Position numbers and translations under genes: made by a program. From Bordetella parapertussis (GTDB lineage: Bacteria > Pseudomonadota > Gammaproteobacteria > Burkholderiales > SG8-39): a DNA stretch of 24,962 nt. Position 1 is the first letter of the stretch. Every line of letters begins with the position of its first letter. Below the pieces are notes generated by a model, which saw only the letters and a program-made list of their open reading frames with translations, was not told where the DNA came from and did no database searches. The stretch covers positions 1 to 24,962 of the forward strand of contig CAMDRY010000007.1 of NCBI GenBank assembly GCA_945906975.1, given 5' to 3'. Shown piece after piece: positions 7,125 to 16,812 of the stretch.

Positions 7125-8111
7125 TTAGCACCAGTGCCCGAAGCCCAAGCCGACGCCGGTGAGGGCGCGCGAGCGGTACGCGGGGACGTAGGTCAGCCAG
7201 TCGAGTGTCAGCCCGTCCATGGCCCCCATCATGCAAATCCAGTTGCGTATTTCAGACGATCCCGACTGCAGGATGCTTGGAGACAGGCCTGACAGCGTGG
7301 CTGTATCGTTGCGACGCATCGCTTCGACCACCGTGTTGTCCAGCGATTCGTTGACTAGGAAATGGCTGAGGCCGCCAGAGGCCATGATGCCGACACGGAG
7401 GTCCTGCGGAAAGGCCTCGACCAGTGCGCGAATGGCGCGACCCAGCGCAAGGCAGCGCGTCGGTGTCGGCACGTTGGGCGGATAGTAGGTGTTGAGAAAT
7501 ACCGGCACGATGGCGACCGGATGTTCGCGCATGTACTGGCGATGGACGAAGGAGTAGGCATGGCCCTCGAACTGCTCGCCGATCAGGGCCTTGAGCGCGG
7601 TGATGTCAAAGCCGCGCTCGGTCAGGCCGGTGCACAGGTGTGCTGCGAGTGCGGGGTGGCAGGGGTAGTGCCGGTCCGCGCCGTCCTCGAGGCGACCAGC
7701 CTGGTCGCGGTAATACCAGTTCTCAGGCAGGGGGGAAGGCGCCGGCGCATTGCGTATGGTCTCACCGGTATAAAGCGCGATGGCCGGACGGCAGTTGTCC
7801 TTGAAGATTTCGCGCTGGTCGTCACCGACAATGACCAGCACGTCCAGCTTCGCAGCGGCAATGTCGGCCTTGATGCGCGCCATGGCCTGGGCTGTCGCTT
7901 CGAAGTGGCGTGTGACGGTCTCGGGTGAGATGCGCGCGGCGGCATCGGCCGGCAGGTGCTCGAGTAGGTATTGGAAAGAGCGTTCTTCGCCGGAAAAATC
8001 ATTGATCGGCGCCTTGACGTCGATGTGATCGAACAGTTTGAGCCAGTTCTCCACAGGCGACAGCAACATGGTGCTGTGCGAGCTTCCAAATGCGGCTACC
8101 AGTCTTGCCAT
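7125..8111 (-). CDS. Class III extradiol ring-cleavage dioxygenase (LigB/DODA type)
   Basis: The 328-residue protein starts at ATG 8111 (GAGAA upstream); an in-frame start 16 codons earlier would add a non-conserved extension. The family opens catechol-type rings next to a hydroxyl using Fe(II) and O2. Visible motifs are FGSSHS with His12 at the LigB His12 position, VIVGDDQRE (Asp97-Asp98-Gln99), GHAYSFVHRQYM (His184, His190), NTYYPPN, SGGLSH (His250) and GSSEIRNWICMMGA (Glu287, matching the metal-binding Glu). The position where classic LigB has a metal-binding His in NDH is GDDQ here. I recall GDDQ from a recognised subfamily, but its metal coordination is unclear to me. It lies between coxD and malonyl-CoA decarboxylase in the same orientation. 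The substrate is likely an ortho-dihydroxylated aromatic acid or a related ring, by family. Confidence 0.86.
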   Translation of the reverse strand: MARLVAAFGSSHSTMLLSPVENWLKLFDHIDVKAPINDFSGEERSFQYLLEHLPADAAARISPETVTRHFEATAQAMARIKADIAAAKLDVLVIVGDDQREIFKDNCRPAIALYTGETIRNAPAPSPLPENWYYRDQAGRLEDGADRHYPCHPALAAHLCTGLTERGFDITALKALIGEQFEGHAYSFVHRQYMREHPVAIVPVFLNTYYPPNVPTPTRCLALGRAIRALVEAFPQDLRVGIMASGGLSHFLVNESLDNTVVEAMRRNDTATLSGLSPSILQSGSSEIRNWICMMGAMDGLTLDWLTYVPAYRSRALTGVGLGFGHWC

Positions 8112-8175
8112 TCTGCTTGTTCTCTCAACATGCGTATGACAAGGTTTTCGCCTTGCCACAGGGCATCGATTTCAT

Positions 8176-8193
8176 GCGGCCCGAAAAGGCCGC
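8176..8193. other. Hairpin between coxD and dioxygenase gene
   Basis: GCGGCC (8176-8181) and GGCCGC (8188-8193) form a 6-bp GC stem around CGAAAA, just after the coxD stop. The T-rich tract TTATTTTTTG lies on the plus-strand side, which is the wrong direction to terminate the minus-strand cluster. It may be a processing or stability element. Confidence 0.3.
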
Positions 8194-8214
8194 CGGCTGA
8201 TTATTTTTTGCGGC

Positions 8215-9129
8215 TCAGTTGGCCGCGAGTTCGGCCTTGACCTCGGCCAGCAGGCGCTCCGCTTCACTGCCCTGGATGCGACCGATGTCGTCCTGGTACT
8301 TGAGCAGCGCACCCAGTGTGTCGTTGACGGTGGCCGGGTCGAGGGTCATGCGGTCCAGTGCCACCAGCGCCTTGGACCAGTCTATGGTCTCGGCCACACC
8401 GGGCAGTTTGAACAAGTCCATTTTGCGCAGCCGCTGCACGAACTCCACCACCTCGCGTGACAGGCGCTCGGAGCAACCCGGTGCCTTGCGCCGCAGGATC
8501 TCCAGTTCGCGCGCCGCATCCGGATAGTCAACCCAGTGATAGAGGCAGCGGCGTTTGACCGCGTCGTGGATTTCACGCGTACGGTTGGAGGTGAGAATGA
8601 CGATGGGTGGTTTTTTCGCGGCGATGGTGCCGATTTCCGGCACGGTCACCTGGAAATCCGAAAGTATTTCCAGCAGGTAGGCTTCGAAGGGTTCGTCGGT
8701 GCGGTCGAGTTCGTCGATGAGCAGCACCGGTGGCGGCCCCTTGGCTTCAAGTGCGCGCAGCAGCGGGCGGCGGATGAGGAATTTTTCCGAGAACACATCG
8801 GCACCGATCTTATCCTTGGATTTTTCGCCGGAAGCTTCGGCGAGTCGGATTTCAATCATCTGGCGCGAGTAGTTCCATTCGTACACCGCGCTGGCGACGT
8901 CGAGGCCCTCGTAGCATTGCAGGCGTATCAATTCGCGGCCGAGCGCTTTGGCGAGCACCTTGGCGATTTCGGTCTTGCCGACGCCGGCTTCGCCCTCGAG
9001 CATGAGTGGACGCTCCATCTTGAGCGCCAGGAACACCGAGGTCGCAAGACTGCGCTCGGCAACGTAGTCGGCGCCAGCCAGCAGGGCAAGGGTGTCGTCG
9101 ACGGATTTGGGAAGTGTGATGTTGGCCAT
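8215..9129 (-). CDS. coxD: CoxD-like MoxR-family AAA+ ATPase
   Basis: The 304-residue protein is a MoxR-type AAA+ ATPase. Walker A is GEAGVGKT (46-53), Walker B is LLIDELD (136-142), and sensor 1 is the ILTSNRTRE segment. The arginine-finger region follows as VKRRCLYHWVDYP. YEGLDVASAVYEWNYSRQMIEIR and the TSNRTREIHDA variant are characteristic of CoxD, the ATPase that with CoxE assembles the active site of aerobic CO dehydrogenase. It acts in the cytoplasm and probably needs CoxE as VWA partner. It is separated from coxL-coxM by two genes and terminators, and from coxE by three genes. The ATG at 9129 has no Shine-Dalgarno sequence; a CATAAT box starts 8 bases upstream, which suggests a promoter of its own or even a leaderless transcript. 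Confidence 0.92.
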   Translation of the reverse strand: MANITLPKSVDDTLALLAGADYVAERSLATSVFLALKMERPLMLEGEAGVGKTEIAKVLAKALGRELIRLQCYEGLDVASAVYEWNYSRQMIEIRLAEASGEKSKDKIGADVFSEKFLIRRPLLRALEAKGPPPVLLIDELDRTDEPFEAYLLEILSDFQVTVPEIGTIAAKKPPIVILTSNRTREIHDAVKRRCLYHWVDYPDAARELEILRRKAPGCSERLSREVVEFVQRLRKMDLFKLPGVAETIDWSKALVALDRMTLDPATVNDTLGALLKYQDDIGRIQGSEAERLLAEVKAELAAN

Positions 9130-9198
9130 AGGCGGAATTATGCCAGCAAGCGCCCCCGGCCAAAAGCGCTCAGACGCGGGAGGACGGCTTTTTATGGC

Positions 9199-9220
9199 CG
9201 GTTGATTGCATGATCAACCG
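9199..9220. other. Inverted repeat upstream of coxD
   Basis: CGGTTGAT (9199-9206) and ATCAACCG (9213-9220) form a perfect 8-bp inverted repeat around TGCATG, flanked by GGCC on each side. It lies about 70 bases before coxD on the minus strand. It could be an operator or a weak hairpin. No U-run follows it in the direction of the cluster. Confidence 0.4.
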
Positions 9221-9330
9221 CCGGCCGCCAGATTCAGTGTCATGCGCGCTGGAATGTTTTTCTGTTACCAAGACCTGCCGCCGCCCGTGTGCCCGTGTTT
9301 ATAGGCCTGGTGAAGGCCAGGAGCGGGATT

Positions 9331-10308
9331 TTATTTCGACGGCAGTTGCACCACGCGGTCGGCGTCAAGGCGGAAGGCCATCAGGTCCTCGCCGATCAGC
9401 AGCGGACCGGCGTAGGTTTTGCGCGTCATGGCCACAACTTCGTCCTCGGTCACCGCCGGTACCTTCGGGGTGCCGAGCAGCACGAAGTGGTAGTACACCG
9501 CCAGCTTCGGCTTGACGCGCGAGAAGACCGTCCCGGCTTCTTCGGGTTTGGTGTGGTGATCGAGGATGAGCTTGAACACCGGGGACTCCAGCAATTCGGC
9601 ACGCACTGCCGCGACCTGATGTATCAGCAAGTCGGTGCCTGTGGCGTGGCGGATCAGGTTTTCACTGAAGCGTGTATCGCCGGACACGGTCACCGAGCGT
9701 CCGGTATAGTCGATGCGGTAGCCGAAGGCCGGGTGCAGCAACTCGCCGTGATCGACTTCAAAGGCCGTGACCCTTACGCCCCCCTTGTCGAATACGACCC
9801 CCTGCTTCACTTCGGTAACCTCGGGTTTGATGTTCGCGGGGTCGAGTTTCTGGTCGGCAATGCGTGCCTTGATGTCCCAGTCGAAGGCTTTGACCAGGCC
9901 ATCCATGAGGTTCTGCGAACCGGCCGGACCGTAGACACGGAACGGTCCCTTGCGCTGCGCCCACGGCGGCTCCAGCCAGCCCGAAAGCCACAGGTCGGGA
10001 ATGCCGACGACATGGTCGGAGTGCAGGTGGGTGAGGAACAGGGCGTCGACCGCGCCCAGTTTGAGGCCGACTTGCAGCAGTCGTTGCGTGCCGCCGCGGC
10101 CGGCGTCGATAAGCAGGTTTTGGCCGCCCGCCTGCACCAGCACACCGGGCCCGAAGCGGCGCATCACCGGCATCGGACTCCCGGTACCGAGCAGCGTCAC
10201 GCGAAATTCATTAACTGCAACGGGGGCGGCCTGCTGGCTTGCCGCGCCGGCGCAAAACAATGAGCCGGCGAGGGCAAGCAGTGCTGCCAGTACGCGAATG
10301 ATGGTCAT
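9331..10308 (-). CDS. Exported metallo-beta-lactamase-fold hydrolase
   Basis: The 325-residue protein has a signal peptide (hydrophobic 3-22, likely cleaved near AGAASQQA), so it probably acts in the periplasm. After LLGTGSP comes the metal motif THLHSDH (His94, His96, Asp98, His99), then a VDHGELLHPAFGYRI segment and SGDTRFSE, whose Asp bridges the metals. This layout is close to the RNase Z/arylsulfatase branch, but the signal peptide argues against tRNA processing. The substrate is unknown; cyclic esters, sulfate esters or lactones are plausible for this branch. The start ATG 10308 follows GGGAG. It lies between the Bug binding protein and coxD, and an 11-base motif CTGACCTCACC upstream of its start also occurs upstream of malonyl-CoA decarboxylase. 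It could supply the locus with substrate outside the cytoplasm, by inference. Confidence 0.85.
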   Translation of the reverse strand: MTIIRVLAALLALAGSLFCAGAASQQAAPVAVNEFRVTLLGTGSPMPVMRRFGPGVLVQAGGQNLLIDAGRGGTQRLLQVGLKLGAVDALFLTHLHSDHVVGIPDLWLSGWLEPPWAQRKGPFRVYGPAGSQNLMDGLVKAFDWDIKARIADQKLDPANIKPEVTEVKQGVVFDKGGVRVTAFEVDHGELLHPAFGYRIDYTGRSVTVSGDTRFSENLIRHATGTDLLIHQVAAVRAELLESPVFKLILDHHTKPEEAGTVFSRVKPKLAVYYHFVLLGTPKVPAVTEDEVVAMTRKTYAGPLLIGEDLMAFRLDADRVVQLPSK

Positions 10309-10373
10309 GTGAAAGGCTCCCTGGTGAGGTCAGCGACCGGACCGCAGTCGCTTGATAAGTTTCGTCGGCGATG

Positions 10374-10387
10374 GTGCTGGCCAGCAC
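10374..10387. promoter_or_regulatory. 14-bp perfect palindrome
   Basis: GTGCTGGCCAGCAC is a perfect 14-bp palindrome in the gap between the Bug gene and the hydrolase gene, about 65 bases before the hydrolase start. It could be an operator for a dimeric regulator. Random occurrence in GC-rich DNA is not excluded. Confidence 0.35.
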
Positions 10388-10459
10388 AGCCACGCCCTCG
10401 ATCTTTGTTTCACGGGGGTCGCCAGGGCCATCCAGACCGGCGGCGTGCGCGCCTAAGCG

Positions 10460-10473
10460 ACGCCGGCCGGCGT
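10460..10473. other. 14-bp palindrome just after the Bug gene stop
   Basis: ACGCCGGCCGGCGT is a perfect palindrome starting five bases after the Bug stop on the minus strand. It can form a small hairpin, but no U-run follows, so termination is doubtful. Confidence 0.35.
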
Positions 10474-10477
10474 GGAA

Positions 10478-11455
10478 TTATTCGACCTTGGCGCCCGAAC
10501 TCTTGACTACGCCCGCCCACTTTTGGACTTCCTCTTTCAGGAAGGCACCGAATTCAGCGGAGGTGTAATGCACGATCTCCAGCCCGTTTTGGGCGAAGCG
10601 CTCCTTTACGTCGGGGGCGTCCATGGCCTTGTTGATGTCGGCGTTGAAGCGATCGACGATGGCAGCCGGCGTGCCCACCGGCAGGAAAAAACCTATCCAG
10701 GTGTAGTCGTCGAAATCCTTGTAGCCGAACTCGCCCACGGTGGGCACATCAGGCAGCAGCGCCGAGCGTTTGGCGCTGGTCACTGCGATGGCGCGCAGCT
10801 TGCCCGATTTTATTTGCGGCACTGCCGGTGGCATCGAGGTCGAGGCCATCGGCGCCTGATTGCCCACCACGGCGGTGATGGCCGCGGCCGGCTGGTAGGG
10901 CACATGCGTGATGTCGATCTTGGCCGCGGTCTTCAGGCGCTCGATCGAAAGATGCGTGGTGGTGCCTATGCCGGACGAGGCGTAAGCGAGCGGTTGCTTG
11001 CGCGCCAACTCGACCAGTTCCTTCAGATCCTTGGCCGGTGTCGCAGGATTGACGGTGATGATGTTGGGTGTGCGACCGCCAAGCGACAGGGGAATGAAAT
11101 CCTTGAGCGCATCGTAGCCGGCGTTTGGGTAGAGCGAAGGATTGACGGCGTAGGCGACGCTGTGCGCGAGCACCGTGTAGCCATCGGGCGTGGCGCGCTT
11201 GACCTGCCCCGTGGCGATGTTGCCGCCGGCGCCGGGTTTGTTCTCGACGACAAAGTTGGCGCCGCTGGTCTCGATCAGCTTTTGCGCAATGATGCGTGAC
11301 ACGATGTCGGTGGTGCTGCCAGGGCCGAAACCGACGATGATGCTGACCGGTTTGGCTTTCGGCCATTCGGCTTGCGCCTGTGCGGCGGCGGCGGTGAAGA
11401 GGCCGAGGCCGGTAACCAGTGTTGCGAGCGCGAGTTTGGAAAAAACGCTTGTCAT
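10478..11455 (-). CDS. Bug/TctC-family periplasmic solute-binding protein
   Basis: The 325-residue protein has a Sec signal peptide (about 1-28, ending AAAAQAQA) followed by the Bug-family pattern: WPKAKPVSIIVGFGPGSTTDIVSR (the P-G-G/S-x-x-D loop that contacts the ligand carboxylate), VENKPGAGGNIATG, ATPDGYT, THVPYQP and LPDVPTVGE. Bug proteins bind small carboxylates such as dicarboxylates, nicotinate or aromatic acids in the periplasm and feed TTT-type transporters or sensor systems. They are very numerous in Burkholderiales. AGGGAG lies before ATG 11455. No TctA/TctB membrane genes are in the window, so it is an orphan binding protein here. It follows the coxSLM genes but is separated from them by two terminator-like hairpins. 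It may identify the class of substrate of the locus as a carboxylate, by inference. Confidence 0.92.
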   Translation of the reverse strand: MTSVFSKLALATLVTGLGLFTAAAAQAQAEWPKAKPVSIIVGFGPGSTTDIVSRIIAQKLIETSGANFVVENKPGAGGNIATGQVKRATPDGYTVLAHSVAYAVNPSLYPNAGYDALKDFIPLSLGGRTPNIITVNPATPAKDLKELVELARKQPLAYASSGIGTTTHLSIERLKTAAKIDITHVPYQPAAAITAVVGNQAPMASTSMPPAVPQIKSGKLRAIAVTSAKRSALLPDVPTVGEFGYKDFDDYTWIGFFLPVGTPAAIVDRFNADINKAMDAPDVKERFAQNGLEIVHYTSAEFGAFLKEEVQKWAGVVKSSGAKVE

Positions 11456-11529
11456 GTTGCTTCTCCCTTTGGTGAATGCAGTTGGAAACCCCTGTTTTTC
11501 TAAGCTGCCGCGTCACGCCTATGCGCTGG

Positions 11530-11554
11530 AAAATACGCCGGTGAATGCACCGGC
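11530..11554 (-). terminator. Second terminator-like hairpin after coxM
   Basis: On the minus strand GCCGGTG and CACCGGC (11537-11543 with 11548-11554) form a 7-bp stem with a 4-base loop, followed by GTATTTTCC. It lies directly downstream of the stronger hairpin at 11568-11594. Together they look like tandem terminators ending the coxSLM transcript. Confidence 0.55.
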
Positions 11555-11557
11555 CTG

Positions 11558-11594
11558 AAAATAAAGACCCCGCTTCCGGGAACCGGAAGCGGGG
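11558..11594 (-). terminator. Intrinsic terminator after coxSLM
   Basis: A perfect 12-bp stem pairs 11568-11579 with 11583-11594 (CCCCGCTTCCGG/CCGGAAGCGGGG) with a 3-base loop. On the minus strand it is followed by TCTTTATTTTC. It lies 65 bases after the coxM stop and before the Bug gene. This is the strongest leftward terminator in the window and implies that coxSLM is mainly a separate transcript from the genes beyond it. Confidence 0.82.
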
Positions 11595-11631
11595 CGGCGG
11601 GGCGAAGCGGGTGTCCTGCCTCGACCCCTAT

Positions 11632-11650
11632 CCCCTCCCGTGAGGAGGGG
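11632..11650. repeat. CCCCTCC hairpin (common intergenic repeat type)
   Basis: CCCCTCC (11632-11638) and GGAGGGG (11644-11650) pair around CGTGA, immediately beyond the coxM stop. Hairpins of the CCCCTCTCCC...GGGAGAGGGG kind are common between genes in many proteobacteria. A related element lies at 23256-23302. Confidence 0.5.
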
Positions 11651-11658
11651 AAAACGGT

Positions 11659-12456
11659 TTATTTCAACGCCGCTTCTACCCCGCGTTTGGCCATCACCGT
11701 GATCAGGTGCGAACGGTAGTCGGCCTTGGCATGCATGTCCGAGTTGAGATTGTCCTCGGCGACCTTGATGCCGGCCACCGATTCGGGGGCGAATTTCGCG
11801 GCGAGGGCTTTTTCCATTTCAGGCACGCGGAACACCCCGGCCGCGGCACCGGTTACGGCGACGCGCACGCTCGAGCCGAAGTCGGCGATGAACACGCCGA
11901 CGATGGCATAACGCGAGGCCGGGTTCTTGAACTTCATGTAGGACGCGCGCTTGGGCACCGGAAATGCCACAGCGGTGATGATCTCGCCCGCTTGCAGCGC
12001 CGTTTCGTACATGCCTTTGAAGAATTCGTCGGCGGAGATCTTGCGCTTGTCGGTGATGACCGTGGCGCCCAGCGCGACGAGGCCGGCCGGATAATCGGCC
12101 GCAGGGTCGTTGTTGGCAACCGAGCCGCCTATGGTGCCCATGTTGCGCACCATGCGGTCGCCGATGCCGCCGGCGAGCGATGCCAGCGCCGGAATGGCTT
12201 TTTTCACCTCGGCCGAGGCGGCCACCTGGGCGTGACGCGTCATCGCGCCGATGGTGACAATGTTGCCCTCGACCTTGATGCCGGCGAGGTCGGGGAGCAG
12301 ACCGATGTCGACGATATCCGAGGGGTTGGCGAGGCGCAGTTTCATCGCCGCGATCAGGCTCTGTCCGCCGGCGAGGATTTTTGCGTCTGGCTTGGCGCCG
12401 AGAACCCCGGAGGCTTCGGCGACGGATTTGGCTTTCTGGTAATTGAACGAGTACAT
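11659..12456 (-). CDS. coxM: CoxM-like FAD-binding subunit of a molybdenum hydroxylase
   Basis: The 265-residue protein is the medium subunit of a CO dehydrogenase/xanthine dehydrogenase-family enzyme. It carries electrons from the iron-sulfur subunit through FAD to an acceptor. FAD-binding motifs are AGGQS (29-33) and TIGGS (108-112), with the following NNDPAADYP loop and a C-terminal domain ending in AKADYRSHLITVMAKRG. Length and motif spacing are normal for the family, though somewhat shorter than CoxM of CO oxidisers. It starts 14 bases after the coxL stop and is followed by hairpins that end the transcript. The subunit does not define the substrate; that depends on the large subunit. Confidence 0.93.
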   Translation of the reverse strand: MYSFNYQKAKSVAEASGVLGAKPDAKILAGGQSLIAAMKLRLANPSDIVDIGLLPDLAGIKVEGNIVTIGAMTRHAQVAASAEVKKAIPALASLAGGIGDRMVRNMGTIGGSVANNDPAADYPAGLVALGATVITDKRKISADEFFKGMYETALQAGEIITAVAFPVPKRASYMKFKNPASRYAIVGVFIADFGSSVRVAVTGAAAGVFRVPEMEKALAAKFAPESVAGIKVAEDNLNSDMHAKADYRSHLITVMAKRGVEAALK

Positions 12457-12470
12457 GGTTTCTCCTAAGC

Positions 12471-14831
<2,361 letters not shown>

Positions 14832-14925
14832 GATCAGTCTCCTTTGGTCGCGCCATCACCCCTTGCGGCGGCGGTGGTCGGCGCGGGATGCGTGCCCCGC
14901 GCTTCCATTTACTGGTGAACGGGAA

Positions 14926-15399
14926 TTAGGGGTTCAGTGCTTCGGATGCGGCTTTGATTGATTTGACGATGTTGTGGTAGCCGGTGCAGCGGCACAGGTT
15001 GCCGTCCAGTTGCTCGCGGATTTGCTCTTCGGTCGGGCGCGGGGTGTTCTTTACCAGGTCGAGCGCGCTCATGACCATGCCCGGCGTGCAAAAACCGCAC
15101 TGCAGGCCGTGGTTCTGGCGGAAGGCTTCCTGCATCGGGTGCAGCGTGCCGTCGGCGGCTGCAATGCCTTCGATGGTGGTGATGGTCGCCCCCTCGGCCT
15201 GCATGGCGAGGATGTTGCAGCTTTTGATCGCGCGGCCGTCGAGGTGGATGGTGCACGCGCCGCACTGGGCGGTGTCGCAGCCGACGTGGGTGCCGGTGAG
15301 GCGCAGCGTGTCACGAATGAAGTTGACGAGCAGCGTGCGCTCTTCGACTTCGTGGCTGACGGCCTTGCCGTTGATGGTGAACGAGACCTTGATGGTCAT
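14926..15399 (-). CDS. coxS: CoxS-like [2Fe-2S] subunit of a molybdenum hydroxylase
   Basis: The 157-residue protein is the small electron-transfer subunit with two [2Fe-2S] clusters. The plant-type cluster ligands are Cys41, Cys46, Cys49 and Cys61 ([14 protein letters not shown]...SC). The second cluster ligands are Cys100, Cys103, Cys135 and Cys137 (CGFCTPGM and NLCRCTGY). All eight are present. AAAGGAGG precedes the ATG at 15399. It is the first gene of the leftward unit; coxL starts 94 bases after its stop and coxM follows. A likely sigma70 promoter lies about 110-140 bases upstream. The order S-L-M differs from the M-S-L of classic CO oxidisers such as Afipia (Oligotropha). Confidence 0.95.
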   Translation of the reverse strand: MTIKVSFTINGKAVSHEVEERTLLVNFIRDTLRLTGTHVGCDTAQCGACTIHLDGRAIKSCNILAMQAEGATITTIEGIAAADGTLHPMQEAFRQNHGLQCGFCTPGMVMSALDLVKNTPRPTEEQIREQLDGNLCRCTGYHNIVKSIKAASEALNP

Positions 15400-15509
15400 G
15401 GGGTGATCCTCCTTTGGTGCCTTGAGATGGTCTGCAATTCTGGATTTCCTGCCCCGGCTGGCAGCGCGAGGCGCCGGTTCGGAAAGGCGGAGATTTCGCG
15501 CCTTGGCGA

Positions 15510-15538
15510 ATCGTAGCCCACGCCCGCGCCATAAGCAA
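15510..15538 (-). promoter_or_regulatory. Putative sigma70 promoter of coxS
   Basis: On the minus strand, TTGCTT (15538-15533), a 17-base spacer and TACGAT (15515-15510) resemble a sigma70 promoter. Transcription would start near 15503 and leave a leader of about 100 bases before coxS. The match is moderate. Confidence 0.45.
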
Positions 15539-15634
15539 ATGCTGCAGCGTTGGATGAGCCCCGGGCGCTGCTGTTGTGCCCTTGTCGGCGGGCAATTGAC
15601 ATCGTTTTGCCATCTGCGGGCGTCGCCGCAACGC

Positions 15635-15663
15635 TTGACCGGTGCGGTACCCGCGGCTAGGCT
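15635..15663 (+). promoter_or_regulatory. Putative sigma70 promoter of the XdhC-family gene
   Basis: TTGACC (15635-15640), a 17-base spacer and TAGGCT (15658-15663) lie 35 bases before the GTG start at 15699. TAAAAT at 15663-15668 is an overlapping alternative -10. The spacer contains GCGG-TAC-CCGC, a small inverted repeat that could be an operator. The divergent coxS promoter lies about 100 bases away, so a regulator bound here could control both units. Confidence 0.5.
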
Positions 15664-15698
15664 AAAATGAGCTTATTACGCTTCTTGCGAGGACTATT

Positions 15699-16712
15699 GT
15701 GGACAGTGTTGATCTGGAAGTGATACGCAGTGCCATCGCCTGGACCGAGGCGGGGCACCGCGCGACCATCGGTACCGTCACCCACACCTGGGGTTCGGCG
15801 CCGCGGCCGGTGGGCGCCATGCTGGCGATACGCGATGACGGGCATGTCAAAGGTTCGGTTTCTGGCGGTTGCGTTGAGGACGACCTCATCGACAAGGTCA
15901 AGGCCAACGCCCTTGCCGCCGAACGCCCCGGCGTGGTCACCTACGGCGTCACGCAGGAGCAGGCCAACCGCTTCGGCCTGCCCTGCGGTGGCACGCTGCA
16001 ACTGGTGCTCGAACCGGTGGGGCCGCAATCGCGCTTGCAGGAATTGCTGGCCATCATCGAGCGGCACGAACTCGTCGCCCGTCATCTTGATATGGACAGC
16101 GGCGCAGTGCGCCTCGAGCCGGGCAAGTGGTCGGACTACCTCGAATTTGACGGCAAGGTGCTCAAGTCGGTGCACGGCCCCAGCTGGCGTCTGCTCATTA
16201 TCGGCGCCGGGCAGCTGTCCGGTTTTCTGGCGCAAATGGCGCAGGCGCTCGATTATCACGTCGTTGTTTGCGACCCGCGCGAGGAGTATGCCGATGAGTG
16301 GAATGTCGCCGGTGTGCCCCTTAACCGCGGCTATCCGGACGATGTGGTGCTGGCGCTCAACCTCGATGCGCACAGCGCCGTGGTGGCGGTGACACACGAC
16401 CCCAAACTCGATGACATCGCGCTGATCGAGGCGCTGAAATCCCCGGCGTTTTACGTTGGTGCACTGGGTTCGAAAAAGAACAACGACGCGCGGCGCAGTC
16501 GTCTCACCGAGTTCGATTTGTCGGCAGGCGAGATTGCGCGCCTGCATGGTCCCGTGGGCCTCAAGATAGGCAGCAAGACGCCGCCGGAAATTGCCGTCGC
16601 CATCCTCGCTGAAATGACGGCGGTGCGCCACGGTGTGAAACTTCCCGTAACTATCGAGCCGGAAAAACATAACGTCAGCGCCGGTTGCGCGCTGCCGGCG
16701 GCGCCGCGCTGA
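15699..16712 (+). CDS. XdhC/CoxI-family Mo-cofactor maturation protein
   Basis: The 337-residue protein starts at GTG 15699, with GAGGA five bases upstream. The N-terminal XdhC/CoxI domain is seen in GTVTHTWGSAPRPVGAMLAI and GSVSGGCVEDDL (about 22-68, including the conserved Cys), and in GLPCGGTLQLVLEP with a second Cys. A Rossmann-like domain follows: LLIIGAGQLSGFLAQMAQAL, VCDPREEYADEW, VAVTHDPKLDD, YVGALGSKKNNDARR and HGPVGLKIGSKTPPEIAVAILAEM. XdhC proteins bind molybdenum cofactor, promote its sulfuration and hand it to the large subunit. The gene is divergent from coxS, as expected for a dedicated maturation factor of the form II enzyme. Confidence 0.92.
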   Translation: MDSVDLEVIRSAIAWTEAGHRATIGTVTHTWGSAPRPVGAMLAIRDDGHVKGSVSGGCVEDDLIDKVKANALAAERPGVVTYGVTQEQANRFGLPCGGTLQLVLEPVGPQSRLQELLAIIERHELVARHLDMDSGAVRLEPGKWSDYLEFDGKVLKSVHGPSWRLLIIGAGQLSGFLAQMAQALDYHVVVCDPREEYADEWNVAGVPLNRGYPDDVVLALNLDAHSAVVAVTHDPKLDDIALIEALKSPAFYVGALGSKKNNDARRSRLTEFDLSAGEIARLHGPVGLKIGSKTPPEIAVAILAEMTAVRHGVKLPVTIEPEKHNVSAGCALPAAPR

Positions 16713-16725
16713 CGCAGGGGCGTTG

Positions 16726-16758
16726 GCTGGAAACGCCCGGTTGGCGCGGGTTTCCAGC
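16726..16758 (+). repeat. Dispersed 33-nt hairpin repeat, copy 2
   Basis: GCTGGAAAC (16726-16734) and GTTTCCAGC (16750-16758) are perfect 9-bp inverted arms. Total length and the terminal 16 bases (GGCGCGGGTTTCCAGC) equal those of the copy at 3317-3349. It starts 13 bases after the XdhC-family stop. No T-tract follows, so it may act as a 3' stability element and not as a terminator. Confidence 0.7.
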
Positions 16759-16812
16759 AAGTGTTCGGACGGAACCTTTGGTCGATAGAAGGAAGCGGGC
16801 GCAGATCCGGAT

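Noticed and set aside
11471..11550. GCATTCACC repeated twice upstream of the Bug gene
   Set aside because: Only nine bases are shared, and one copy is part of a terminator stem; chance is sufficient.
15667..15723. 18-codon hydrophobic leader-like frame overlapping the XdhC-type start
   Set aside because: Its ATG lies within or next to the candidate -10 box, it has no ribosome binding site, and it overlaps the true start out of frame.
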